From Gammaproteobacteria bacterium (GTDB taxonomy: Bacteria; Pseudomonadota; Gammaproteobacteria; SZUA-140), in contig WFVD01000022.1 in the NCBI GenBank assembly GCA_015491865.1, positions 1 to 63,862 on the forward strand: a stretch of DNA of 63,862 nucleotides, written 5' to 3'. This document shows, piece by piece, positions 17,358 through 26,087 of this stretch (position 1 is its first letter; each line of letters opens with the position of its first letter). The notes beneath the pieces are model-generated. The model made no database searches, was not told the origin of the DNA, and saw only the letters and a list, made by a program, of their open reading frames with translations. The position numbers were made by a program, and so were the translations under genes.

Positions 17358-18227
17358 ATGACAGAGTTACCATGGTTATATGCAGGGCTGCTGGCTTACG
17401 CATTGGCAACAGTGGTTGCGATGGTGGGGATTGGTCGGTTGAGTAGCGCAGTCGCTGCCACGGCCCCCTCGCTAGCGGCAGCAGGCATATCGGAAAGCCA
17501 GCGAAATAATGAAAGGCTGGTGCTTGCATTAATGACCGCTGGGGTGGTGCTGCTGGTGGTCACATTAGCTGATCGTTGGGTTCGCATTGGACATGGCCCG
17601 TTTGTTAATCTGTTTGAGCTGCTGATTAGCCAGCTTTTTAGTCTGGGGCTGGTATACACGATCGCTTACTGGCGAATCCCTGTGCTGCGAACCACCGCTG
17701 TCGTGGTGTTGCCACTGATGTGGGTACTGGGTGTCTGGGTGCTGGCGCTGGAGCCTTCAGACAGTGTCTTTCCTCCAACATATCATAACCCCTGGTTGTG
17801 GGCGCATGTTGGCTTTGGAAAGTTTTTCCTGGCCTTCAGTCTTATCGGTACAGGCTTGGCCGGCGTGATTTTACTGCGTGGTAGGCCCTTTTTCAGGCGG
17901 CTGTTCAGCCACCTGCCGAATGATGTGATTCTCGATAAGCTGGCGTGGCGATTTATGCTGCTGGCGCTGGTGTTTGATAGCCTGATGTTGATCGCCGGCG
18001 CGGTCTGGGCGCAGGACGCCTGGGGACGCTACTGGGCATGGGATGCGCTGGAGACCTCATCGTTCCTCAATTGGCTGTTACTGGGTGCGGCGATTCATGC
18101 CCGAACCACTTATAAAGTGCCGATTCGACTCGGTGCAATTTTGATCATCAGCGTTTTTGTGTTTGCATTTGTCACCTATTTTGGGACCCCCTTTTACAGT
18201 GAGGCCGCACATAAAGGTGTTATCTAG
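17358..18227 (+). CDS. ccsA: System II heme handling protein CcsA/ResC
   Basis: This 289-residue multi-spanning protein carries the tryptophan-rich heme-binding signature WGRYWAWDALETSSF of the CcsA/CcmC/CcmF superfamily. Conserved histidines lie on each side, at WAHVGFGKFF and AAIHARTTYK, plus GHGPFVNLFELL near residue 80. I chose the ATG at 17358, preceded by GGAGAG, because the 29 residues from an earlier in-frame start are basic and non-membrane. With ResB it should form a periplasmic c-heme synthetase. The cell also encodes a complete System I operon from 31813, so this pair appears dedicated to the multiheme cluster. Confidence 0.9.
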   Translation: MTELPWLYAGLLAYALATVVAMVGIGRLSSAVAATAPSLAAAGISESQRNNERLVLALMTAGVVLLVVTLADRWVRIGHGPFVNLFELLISQLFSLGLVYTIAYWRIPVLRTTAVVVLPLMWVLGVWVLALEPSDSVFPPTYHNPWLWAHVGFGKFFLAFSLIGTGLAGVILLRGRPFFRRLFSHLPNDVILDKLAWRFMLLALVFDSLMLIAGAVWAQDAWGRYWAWDALETSSFLNWLLLGAAIHARTTYKVPIRLGAILIISVFVFAFVTYFGTPFYSEAAHKGVI

Positions 18228-18273
18228 TGCGCTACGAAATAGCCTTGACGATCTACTACCGGGGATGAGCTGA

Positions 18274-19068
18274 GTGGCTGGTAAGCAGAAAAGCAGTAAT
18301 GAATCGACAGTCACGACGCTATCCATTGTGATGATAGTGATAGTGAGCGCGGCCATTGTGATGTTGATGATGCGCGAAGACCCAGCTCAGAGGGGGATGG
18401 CGATGGTGCTGGAGAGACCAGCCAGCTCATCACTACCAACGCAAGCGAGCGCGTTGCCGGTTGACGTTGGGTCGAATGGTGCCGCATCGGAGCAATCAGC
18501 ACCTGAAATCGCCAGCGAGCAGCAGCAAACTGTTCCAGCTGCACCGCTGAGCGCCGAAGAAAAACGTATTGCTGAAATCACAACCCGCTTTGAGCAGGGG
18601 GTGGTGATGCTGCACGCCAAAGAGTTTGAGCACGCCGCAACCGCCTTTCACCGCGTCATGGAACTATCGCCGCGCATGCCTGAAGTCTATGTGAATATGG
18701 GTTATGCGAAACTGGGGCAGGCACTGCCGCGTGAGGCGCTGGTCTTTTTTGAGACCGCCACAAGGCTAAAACCAGAGCAGGCCAACGCATACTGGGGGAT
18801 GGCCGTCGCTCTGGAAAGCAGTGGTGATCTGGCGGGTGCATTAGGAGCGATGCGCACCTTTTTACATCTCTCGCCCGGCAATGATAATTTCGCGCGCCGC
18901 GCCCGCTCTGCCCTGTGGGAGTGGGAAGAGACACTCGCACGTGGGCCGCTGGCAGAGGAAGAGAAAGAGTTCCTGGAGCGTGGTGCACTACAGTGGGAGT
19001 CGCGCAATACCCCGCGTGATGAGGCTGATAGTGGCGAGCAACCCCTGCAGGTACAGCCCATTCAATAA
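18274..19068 (+). CDS. Membrane-anchored TPR protein
   Basis: This 264-residue protein has one N-terminal membrane helix (about 14-33), a low-complexity periplasmic linker rich in Ala, Ser and Pro, and about three TPR units between residues 105 and 215, seen as EHAATAFHRVMELSP, AYWGMAVALESSGD and similar repeats. The product starts at GTG 18274 behind GGGGATGAG. It lies just after ccsBA, where a TPR protein could hold apocytochromes in the way CcmI does for System I. That role is inferred from position only. Confidence 0.72.
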   Translation: MAGKQKSSNESTVTTLSIVMIVIVSAAIVMLMMREDPAQRGMAMVLERPASSSLPTQASALPVDVGSNGAASEQSAPEIASEQQQTVPAAPLSAEEKRIAEITTRFEQGVVMLHAKEFEHAATAFHRVMELSPRMPEVYVNMGYAKLGQALPREALVFFETATRLKPEQANAYWGMAVALESSGDLAGALGAMRTFLHLSPGNDNFARRARSALWEWEETLARGPLAEEEKEFLERGALQWESRNTPRDEADSGEQPLQVQPIQ

Positions 19069-19135
19069 GATCTCCTTGCACGATACAATTTGCACCTGTT
19101 TCGTATAAAGGTCTTAATAAACTGAGTTTTGAGAC

Positions 19136-19777
19136 ATGAAACGCCTGACAACTATTTTTCTAAGCCTGTTTTTGATGACCACTGCGGTACAGGTAGCTGC
19201 ATCACCAATAATTTTTCAGGAAGGGGTGAGCTACAGAGCGATCAAAGGTGCCAGCTCAACCTATCAAGGCGGGAAGGTCGATGTCGTGGAGATGTTGTGG
19301 TACGGCTGCCAGACCTGTTACGTGATGCAGCCAGAGCTGGAACAGTGGGCTAAAAATGCAGGGCAACGCATTGCGTACCGAAAGATGCCGGCGGTAACAG
19401 AAGAGAGTATGGTCTTACTGGCTAGGGCATATTATGCAGCCGAAGTGTTAGGGGTGAAGGAGCGGATACACAAGCCACTGTTTGCCGCGATTCATGAATC
19501 ACGGCGGCAGATCGCCAGCGAAGCCGATGTGATTGAGTTTTTTGAAGAACAGGGAGTCGCAGCGCAAGACTTTGAGCGGGCACTAAACAGTCATTATGTC
19601 AGTGGTAAATTACGTCGCGCCAGGATGATGAGTGAACGTTACGGGATCAATGGTGCGCCATCTGTGATTGTCGATGGACAGTACCTGGTTGATCCTTCGA
19701 TGGTATCCAGCCCACGTCGCTTTATCGAGGTGATTGATTTTCTAGTGACCCGAGCGCTCACAACGAAACGCCCTTAA
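19136..19777 (+). CDS. DsbA-like thiol:disulfide oxidoreductase with CQTC active site
   Basis: This 213-residue periplasmic protein has a signal peptide (cleavage near VAASP). A thioredoxin-fold active site WYGCQTCY (Cys58, Cys61) and a cis-proline loop GINGAPSVIVDG place it in the DsbA family, which introduces disulfides into exported proteins. The usual DsbA dipeptide is Pro-His; Gln-Thr should shift its redox potential. As the last gene of the cytochrome cluster it may handle the cysteines of CXXCH motifs before heme attachment. It stands 67 bases after the TPR gene with a modest ribosome site (GAG), so it could also have its own promoter. Confidence 0.82.
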   Translation: MKRLTTIFLSLFLMTTAVQVAASPIIFQEGVSYRAIKGASSTYQGGKVDVVEMLWYGCQTCYVMQPELEQWAKNAGQRIAYRKMPAVTEESMVLLARAYYAAEVLGVKERIHKPLFAAIHESRRQIASEADVIEFFEEQGVAAQDFERALNSHYVSGKLRRARMMSERYGINGAPSVIVDGQYLVDPSMVSSPRRFIEVIDFLVTRALTTKRP

Positions 19778-19831
19778 TAGCAACTGTTATAGCGCGATGG
19801 CACAAGCCAATATACAGCTACTACGTGGTTG

Positions 19832-22564
19832 CTACTGCGCAGGGTCCAACCATAGTTGAGGCTTAGCCAGTGCATAGCCCTGTGCATAATCGACTCCCAT
19901 GGATATTAGTACCTGTTTAATCTCAGTGCTCTCAACAAACTCTGCAATGGTCTCAATCCCCATCACATGGCTAATCTGCACGATGGATGAGACCATTACC
20001 CTGTCAACTTCATCGCCAAGCATGTCTTTGACAAACGCCCCCTCTATTTTCACGTAATCTACAGGAAGATTCTTCAGGTAGCAGAATGAGCTAAGGCCAC
20101 TGCCGAAATCATCAAGTGCAAATTTACACCCTAGCGCTTTTAATTCATGCATGAAGGACACTGCGGATGCCAGATCGATAATCGCGGCGGTCTCTGTTAT
20201 TTCAAAGCAGATTTTCCCAGGGGATATCTTGCTGTTTATGATCTCCTGCGTCGCAAATTCCAGGAACCCTTCATCACTAATCGATTTGCCTGAAAGGTTA
20301 ATGTTATAGATGAAGTTATTATCCGCCTCTGATGCAATCTTTTCGATCGCGTTTTGAAATACCCAGCGGTCAATAGAGGGCATTAAACTGTATCTTTCCG
20401 CGGCAGGAATAAAGGCCATCGGTGAAACCAGCTCTCCGGCGGCATCGCGCATGCGAATTAACACCTCATAGTGTGGGGGAGACTGGCGGGGCTGGATAGG
20501 TAGAATTAACTGGCGGTATAGCTGAAAACGGTGGTTCTCAAAGGCGTCATGTATCTTATGGGCCCAGTGCATTTCACCCTGTCTGATACTGAGCTCTTCG
20601 TCAGTAATGGTGTAGACGCAGATCCGATTGCGTCCTTTGTCTTTCGCCATATAGCAGGCCGAGTCAGCGGCACTTAACAGATCGGACGCTGTGCCTATCT
20701 CTTTATCTATGTTGACCAGCCCTATACTGGCGCCGACCGTAAAGGTTCTCTCTTCCCATACAAAGCGGCTCTCTTTTAGTGAGTTGTGTAATGATGAAGT
20801 GATCTCCATGGCTTTATCAAGATCGCAGTTAAATAGTATTAAGCCAAACTCATCGCCACCAAGTCGCGCCAGTATATCTGACGCTCTTATTTTTGCTTTT
20901 AGTAAGGAGGTGACCTGCTTTAGCAGTTTGTCACCAACCACATGACCGCAAGTATCATTGATCACTTTAAACTGATCCAGATCAATGTAGCAAAGTACGT
21001 CGCCGAGTGGTGACTGGTTGCTAGCCGCTAATGAGCTTTCAAGCTGATTTTCAAATTCCCGTCGATTTAAGAGGCCGGTTAACGCGTCATGACGGGCTTG
21101 ATACGACAGTAATTTCTCCATGCGACGCTCTTGAGTGACGTTGCGAAAGACAATAACGACACCGACGGCTTCTCCATCTCGGTTGCGTATGCTTGATGCG
21201 GTTAAGTGAATCGAATACTGTTTTCCATTGCGCTTGTTGAGTGTCAGTTTGACGTTTTTCAATTTCTCCTTTGATGCAGAGGCGATCTCATTTAGCCCCA
21301 GCTTAAGGGGCTCGCCTGTGGCGGCATCAAATACTCTGAAAACAGATGTGAGCGGTTTATTCAGCGCCTCGACACTGCTATAGCCAGTGAAGTGCTCCGC
21401 AACTTCATTCATGTACTCTATTTTTCCCGCCACATCGGTGGTGATTACACCGTCAGCGATCGAATGCAGCGTAACCTCAGCCAGATCCTTTTCCTTGAAT
21501 AGCGCATCCTGGGCGCGCTCATTTTCAATATCATGCAGCAGGTCGCCCCTAAGCACGCGACGAGATAATATAGACATTGTGATAGCAAAGATCAGAATGA
21601 TACTCGGCGTAAAGATATCGAGATCCTTAAAGCGTAAGTGTTTGCTGACTTCAAACATAAATGGATGAGAACTATCACCATGGTTCATTTCCAGCTTACG
21701 CGTGATGGATGGTAATAGCTGACTTAAGAGGGGTACCGCCTCACTTCTTTTATGATATAGCATGTTAGCCTGATCAGCGCTGTTTCCCCCCATATAGTGG
21801 AATAAAATAGAGGTATCACTATTATCAAGGTCATCCAGCACATCCGCTAATAACTTTTTTATTGAGACAACGATAGAAAAAACACCATCTACCTGGCTCG
21901 TGCGATCGGTCGTAGTTTTAGGGATCACCTTCCCTTTATAAACCGCCTTAAGCACATAAAAAAAACGCTCACCATTAAAGATGGTCTGTGGTGGTGAAGT
22001 GACCGTCTTTCCCGATGCGATCGCCTGTTGAATTGAGGGGTACAGGACAGGATCAGATAGTGCATCTACGCCTAGTGCTGGAACAGTATAGGGCTCTAGT
22101 GGTTCGATGAAGGTGATTGGAAAGTAAGTTTTTTTGTCTTCAACAATAGCCCTTCCTGTTCGTTTATCTCGGATTGCAAATGTGGCATAACCATCCTCCT
22201 GCTTGTTTTGTTCAAAAGAAGCCCTCTCCTGACGGTCTATACGTGGCATGTATTCCAGGGCGTAAATGTGCGGATAATTTTCGAGCATATCCCTGGCAAA
22301 GACAGTTAGCTCACTGGCGCTTGCATTAAGTTTTGAGTGGTGCCAGCCTGCCAGTGCAGAAACAACTGCATTATTTGTATTTAACCTGTTTTGTAGTTGA
22401 GAGTGTGCAGCATCGACTTGTTCATTAAAAGCGCGCTGCAGATTAGCTATGTTAATTTGAAAAACAATGGCGATTAACATCCCCGCAACGATGGTGCACA
22501 GTACCAGTGCTATCGATAAGCGATAGCGGTATGCAGCCCTGTATTTTTTCTCATTCAGAGGCAT
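19832..22564 (-). CDS. CHASE-PAS-GGDEF-EAL c-di-GMP enzyme
   Basis: This 910-residue inner-membrane signalling enzyme has a membrane helix at about 17-40, an extracytoplasmic CHASE domain (about 60-290, with YPHIYALEYMPRI), a second helix at about 318-335, PAS (about 360-480, IADGVITTDVAGKIEYMN), GGDEF (LGGDEFGLIL intact, so cyclase activity is possible) and EAL. The EAL signature reads EVL, but the other catalytic residues look intact (NINLSG, EITET, DDFGSGLSSF, YVKIEG, ETIAEF). It may therefore both make and degrade c-di-GMP. Its start overlaps the end of the binding-protein gene by 14 bases, so the periplasmic protein probably delivers the ligand signal. Confidence 0.9.
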   Translation of the reverse strand: MPLNEKKYRAAYRYRLSIALVLCTIVAGMLIAIVFQINIANLQRAFNEQVDAAHSQLQNRLNTNNAVVSALAGWHHSKLNASASELTVFARDMLENYPHIYALEYMPRIDRQERASFEQNKQEDGYATFAIRDKRTGRAIVEDKKTYFPITFIEPLEPYTVPALGVDALSDPVLYPSIQQAIASGKTVTSPPQTIFNGERFFYVLKAVYKGKVIPKTTTDRTSQVDGVFSIVVSIKKLLADVLDDLDNSDTSILFHYMGGNSADQANMLYHKRSEAVPLLSQLLPSITRKLEMNHGDSSHPFMFEVSKHLRFKDLDIFTPSIILIFAITMSILSRRVLRGDLLHDIENERAQDALFKEKDLAEVTLHSIADGVITTDVAGKIEYMNEVAEHFTGYSSVEALNKPLTSVFRVFDAATGEPLKLGLNEIASASKEKLKNVKLTLNKRNGKQYSIHLTASSIRNRDGEAVGVVIVFRNVTQERRMEKLLSYQARHDALTGLLNRREFENQLESSLAASNQSPLGDVLCYIDLDQFKVINDTCGHVVGDKLLKQVTSLLKAKIRASDILARLGGDEFGLILFNCDLDKAMEITSSLHNSLKESRFVWEERTFTVGASIGLVNIDKEIGTASDLLSAADSACYMAKDKGRNRICVYTITDEELSIRQGEMHWAHKIHDAFENHRFQLYRQLILPIQPRQSPPHYEVLIRMRDAAGELVSPMAFIPAAERYSLMPSIDRWVFQNAIEKIASEADNNFIYNINLSGKSISDEGFLEFATQEIINSKISPGKICFEITETAAIIDLASAVSFMHELKALGCKFALDDFGSGLSSFCYLKNLPVDYVKIEGAFVKDMLGDEVDRVMVSSIVQISHVMGIETIAEFVESTEIKQVLISMGVDYAQGYALAKPQLWLDPAQ

Positions 22565-23507
22565 AAACTTTTTTGCTTTTAATGAGGAATGATTCGGGCA
22601 GTGTTACTTTGCTGCTGTTCAGTAAAGAGACATTAATGAGCATATCCCACTGCTGGTTAGGGATGATAGGGATATCGCGTGGCTTTGCTCCAGCGAGAAT
22701 CTCCAACGCGACTTTAGCAGCCCAGATTCCCTGTTCTTGGGGTACTTTGGTCATACCGAGGATCGCATATTGCACCATCCATTCATATGCAGTCAGGCTC
22801 AGGGTGCGACCATTCTCCTGAACGATGGCATAGGCTTTCTTGTCATCCCAGTCATTGATCCCAGATTTAGTTCCTAGAATGATGAAATCACCGTTTTGAG
22901 CTTCCTGAAAAGCCTGCTGCCACTCAAGGAGTGACCTGCTTAATCGATTAATGAGCTTGATGTTATATTTCCTTGCGGCTCGCTGGTAGCGATAAAAGCT
23001 CTTTTCTTCGGTTAATGTATCAGCGCCCAAATAGTAGGCAACAGTCGCCTGAGGATTGACTGATTTGACCAGTTCATACATCTGCCGGATAGGGGCAACC
23101 TCAATCATGCCGGTAGCGTTATCGTATGGATAGCCGTATTCGGCGACTGTCCAGTTGATGCCACAGAAGACAAAAGGCAGGTCACTGTTCCGGAAATAAG
23201 GTTTCACCAGGTATTTGGAGGCATTATCGTCAGCCACAATGACGACATCTGGTTTCCACTGCTCAATAAACGCTTTTATCTCAAGTGCTTTTGCAGTGAT
23301 ATATGCTGTACTCTTATTGCGCTTGGTATCCATGTTGATCTGTTTGAAGTCGCATTGCCCGACCAGGACCTCTCGTACACCTTCCTCAATACCATCTGCC
23401 CAGTCATAACCCTGATGGTAGGATGAGACAAACAGGCATTTCTCAGCATTGGCACTTTGAAGTGTCATCAACACTAACGCCAGAGTTAGAAGCAGCCTGC
23501 GTGTCAT
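22551..23507 (-). CDS. Periplasmic ABC-type substrate-binding protein (sensor partner)
   Basis: This 318-residue secreted protein has a signal peptide (cleavage near SANAEK) and the pattern of the ABC_sub_bind family: CLFVSSYHQGYDWADGI, PDVVIVADDNASKYL, LPFVFCGINW. Many members lack a cognate permease and feed membrane sensors. Here no permease is present and the stop overlaps the start of a CHASE-GGDEF-EAL gene by 14 bases, so a signalling role is more likely than transport. The ligand is unknown. A hairpin (TGCGG / CCGCA) and AT-rich -10-like elements lie upstream, but I cannot name one promoter. Confidence 0.8.
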   Translation of the reverse strand: MTRRLLLTLALVLMTLQSANAEKCLFVSSYHQGYDWADGIEEGVREVLVGQCDFKQINMDTKRNKSTAYITAKALEIKAFIEQWKPDVVIVADDNASKYLVKPYFRNSDLPFVFCGINWTVAEYGYPYDNATGMIEVAPIRQMYELVKSVNPQATVAYYLGADTLTEEKSFYRYQRAARKYNIKLINRLSRSLLEWQQAFQEAQNGDFIILGTKSGINDWDDKKAYAIVQENGRTLSLTAYEWMVQYAILGMTKVPQEQGIWAAKVALEILAGAKPRDIPIIPNQQWDMLINVSLLNSSKVTLPESFLIKSKKVYASE

Positions 23508-23853
23508 ACTAGTTATCTCGTCTCATCTTGCTTCGGCGTACCATGTGCGGTACATAGCCGCATAGAACAGGGGAGTATACGCCAGTTTAAAGGTGTGGTG
23601 ATATTATATATTTAGATGGGTGGCATCGCGACTTTGTTAACCACCGGAAAATAAAGGTAAAATAGAGTTATTCTATGGTGGGTAGTGATTGTGGGCAAGT
23701 ACAGTACATCATCAAAAGCGTCATGAAGGGTGTCAGTTGCTTGAAAGTTGAAACGTGGGGTTGGGCCTTTTTTCAGAGATTCACTTGAGGTTCTGCATGA
23801 TGAATGCGGATGGAAAAATAGCAGGGCAGCACCCAGGTTGAAAATAGAAGCCT
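23508..23853 (-). other. Intergenic region without a gene
   Basis: This 346-base stretch between the small protein gene and the binding-protein gene holds no convincing coding sequence. Near the small gene's stop is a short hairpin (AAATAGA / TCTATTT, 23842-23859). Nearer the binding-protein gene are AT-rich -10-like elements read on the minus strand (TATAAT at 23608-23603) without good -35 boxes. Confidence 0.6.
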
Positions 23854-24060
23854 CTATTTGAAGTTCTGATAACTGTTGGGATCAAGTAACAGGCTCTTTA
23901 CTGTATCACTCGCCTGATCATGGGTGAATTCCACAGCGGTCAGTATTGCCAGTGCACTGGCCTCATCTTTTTCGATAAGTGCCTTTGAAAAAGCATCCAG
24001 TGAACCGGCCTGAGTCAGGCGGTCAGTTAACGACATTCCCATGTATTGCTTTGTGTTCAT
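23854..24060 (-). CDS. Small protein of unknown function
   Basis: This is a predicted 68-residue acidic, helical cytoplasmic protein beginning MNTKQYMGMSLTDRLTQ. I prefer the ATG at 24060 because GGATTAAAAGA stands before it; an in-frame ATG at 24096 gives an 80-residue form with a basic leader. There is no signal peptide, cysteine or known motif. The sequence is ordered and non-repetitive (EKDEASALAILTAVEFTH), and a promoter with an extended -10 lies upstream, so it is probably real. I do not recognise the family. Confidence 0.5.
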   Translation of the reverse strand: MNTKQYMGMSLTDRLTQAGSLDAFSKALIEKDEASALAILTAVEFTHDQASDTVKSLLLDPNSYQNFK

Positions 24061-24086
24061 TCTTTTAATCCAGTGCTTAAAGTTTG

Positions 24087-24116
24087 ATAGTAGCAATTAT
24101 TTAAATATTCCTGCAA
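24087..24116 (-). promoter_or_regulatory. Candidate promoter of the small protein gene
   Basis: Read on the minus strand, TTGCAG, an 18-base spacer and TACTAT preceded by TGC (an extended -10) end 27 bases before the ATG at 24060. An interrupted palindrome CCTG-CAATA-CAGG overlaps the -35. Confidence 0.38.
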
Positions 24117-24443
24117 TACAGGCTGTTCAGTATAAATCTGGCGGCTATTTGTAATAGCTCATAGGTCGGTGGTGGGTGCTGTGATCCCAGCGTCAATAGA
24201 TCAGAGGTTCCCTCGTTTATTGATAGCACCGTTGATAGCTAACTCAGATTTATTTGATGAATCTACGATACGAAAAGTACCAGCTGACCGCTGGTTCCCA
24301 GGGCGTAGTGGTGATAGTTTTCGGCTCGTTGGAATTTGATCTATTAATTCTAAGCGTGGTTCGAGTGGGTTTGTAATAATGTTGAGCGGGAATATGAGGC
24401 CTCTTTGGATATGTTTTCAAAGGGACTGTAGCATCCAATGTGA
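24117..24443. other. Intergenic region, no gene seen
   Basis: This is about 330 bases between batD and the small gene. It has short open frames on the minus strand but none with a ribosome site or protein-like composition, no tRNA-like fold and no clear batD terminator. Confidence 0.5.
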
Positions 24444-26087
24444 TTAGTGGATTGCTGTAAACGACTCAGGTCGCCACATGTCATGCTGTTCCTGAGTGGT
24501 GTTTTTATCTCTAATATTTTTGATGATTCGGTCAACATCATCTATTAAGTGATCTATGGGCCGTTGTTTTTCCTGTGGCCCGTAGCAGTATAGTTGCACC
24601 TGTTGAACGACTGTGCGCATTTCATCATCAATACCGTATTGTGATTCCCATTGAGTAAGCCCCTGTTCAAGCGTTGGTGTACCAAATGCAGCAAGCAGTC
24701 TGTTATGCAGTGGGTGTTTAGAGTGAGCTGCCTGTGCTATTGGTTTGATGGTTACGTTTCTTGAGTTGAAATTCGTTCTTCGTTGTTTCCACCACACCAA
24801 TAGCGTACCGGCCCATATCAGTGCAAATGCCAATGTTGCCACTTGCCATGGTAGTGCCGCGTTGTTGGTGTCGTTTGTATTGTTGAGTTGACTTGTTATT
24901 TCAGCCGTAGCCTCAACTGGCAGTAGTGAACTGGCGGTTACTGGTATTGCCGCAGGTATCACATTGAACTGCTGTCCTTGTAGTACTACTTCATTCATCT
25001 CTGATCGTTCAGGGTCAAAGTAGGGAATGCGCAGATCCGGTAGCTGATAGTTGCCCACCTCCAGCGGCATGATGTAGTAGCGGTAGGTGACTTTAGTGGT
25101 GCCATCATCGCTTCCTTCAACTGCCGTGCGAACACCACTCTCCGCATAGACCTTAAGTCCCTCAGGGAACGGCAGTGCAGGTGCTGCCTGTGAAAGATTG
25201 ATGATGTTGGTGGGTGCCTGCAGTGTGATCGTTAACTGAAAATTATGGTGCTGCTTCACCTCCGTTTCAATGGCCGACTGTGCTAGCGATGGTTTACCGA
25301 CAAGTGTGTGTCGCGGCACCTCTTCGGGGAGCGGTAAGACATCAATGGTGATGTCTTTAAAAGGAAAACGTAGCTTTTTTCCAGCTTCAGTTTCGACCCA
25401 TATATCGGGTAAAAAGAGTTTGATCGTCTGATTAATGGCAGGTGCCACCGACCATGCCGTGCGTGTGATATTGTAGCTAACACCATTATACAGCTCTGCT
25501 CGGTCGGATTGTGGCAGCTGGCTGAGCTGTATCTGAAGTTTGGGTTCACTTTCAATTGCCCCCCCGAGTTTTGCACTTTTAAGCGCCACACGGTGATAGA
25601 GATCGAGGTAGACTATGGTCTGTTCGCGTAACCAGAGTGCTGACTTTAGAACGCCGCTGCGGGTAAACACTTCCGGGATATCTTCAGCCGTTGCCTTGTG
25701 CACCGTGATGGTGATGGGGGTAGAGCTTTCACCATCGACACTGAAGGGGGGGATGGTAAACTTTCCGGCCCCTTTAGGAAAAAGTGTCACGACTATTTCT
25801 GAGCTTGAACGACCACGGTTGCGGAAAGGGCTATAACGATTGCTTGCCTGCGGGATGCCGAGTTCGAAATTGTCGGTAAGTATTGATAGATCAATGTTGG
25901 GGTTGATCCCGGTGGCGCGCAGCCGGGTGTCGCTATTGATCAATGCGAGCGTCAGCGTTAAGTGTTCGTTACTAACAAGTTCTTTTTTATCAACACGCGC
26001 CTCCAGTGTGGCAGCAAGCAGCGTGGTGCTAAACAGAGAGAGCAGAAGCGCTGCAATGAACGTGTGAAATAGATGCCCCTTTACCAC
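24444..26087 (-). CDS. batD: BatD-like membrane protein
   Basis: This 547-residue protein has a signal peptide (cleavage near LLAATL), tandem Ig-like beta domains at about 25-390 typical of BatD (ATLEARVDKKELVSNEHLTL near the mature start, then NRGRSSSEIVVTLFPKGAG), a membrane helix at about 415-435 (LIWAGTLLVWW) and a cytoplasmic tail of about 110 residues. BatD works with BatA and BatB VWA proteins, thought to sit in a membrane complex driven by the MoxR ATPase. It is the last gene of the moxR operon and its start overlaps the batB stop by 7 bases. Confidence 0.88.
   Translation of the reverse strand: MVKGHLFHTFIAALLLSLFSTTLLAATLEARVDKKELVSNEHLTLTLALINSDTRLRATGINPNIDLSILTDNFELGIPQASNRYSPFRNRGRSSSEIVVTLFPKGAGKFTIPPFSVDGESSTPITITVHKATAEDIPEVFTRSGVLKSALWLREQTIVYLDLYHRVALKSAKLGGAIESEPKLQIQLSQLPQSDRAELYNGVSYNITRTAWSVAPAINQTIKLFLPDIWVETEAGKKLRFPFKDITIDVLPLPEEVPRHTLVGKPSLAQSAIETEVKQHHNFQLTITLQAPTNIINLSQAAPALPFPEGLKVYAESGVRTAVEGSDDGTTKVTYRYYIMPLEVGNYQLPDLRIPYFDPERSEMNEVVLQGQQFNVIPAAIPVTASSLLPVEATAEITSQLNNTNDTNNAALPWQVATLAFALIWAGTLLVWWKQRRTNFNSRNVTIKPIAQAAHSKHPLHNRLLAAFGTPTLEQGLTQWESQYGIDDEMRTVVQQVQLYCYGPQEKQRPIDHLIDDVDRIIKNIRDKNTTQEQHDMWRPESFTAIH

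Noticed and set aside
24340-24400. tRNA-like T-loop (GGTTCGAGT) in the gap before the small gene
   Set aside because: No acceptor, D or anticodon stems can be folded around it.
24250-24438. A 62-codon minus-strand open frame downstream of batD
   Set aside because: The predicted product is composition-biased, without ribosome site or motif; treated as non-coding.
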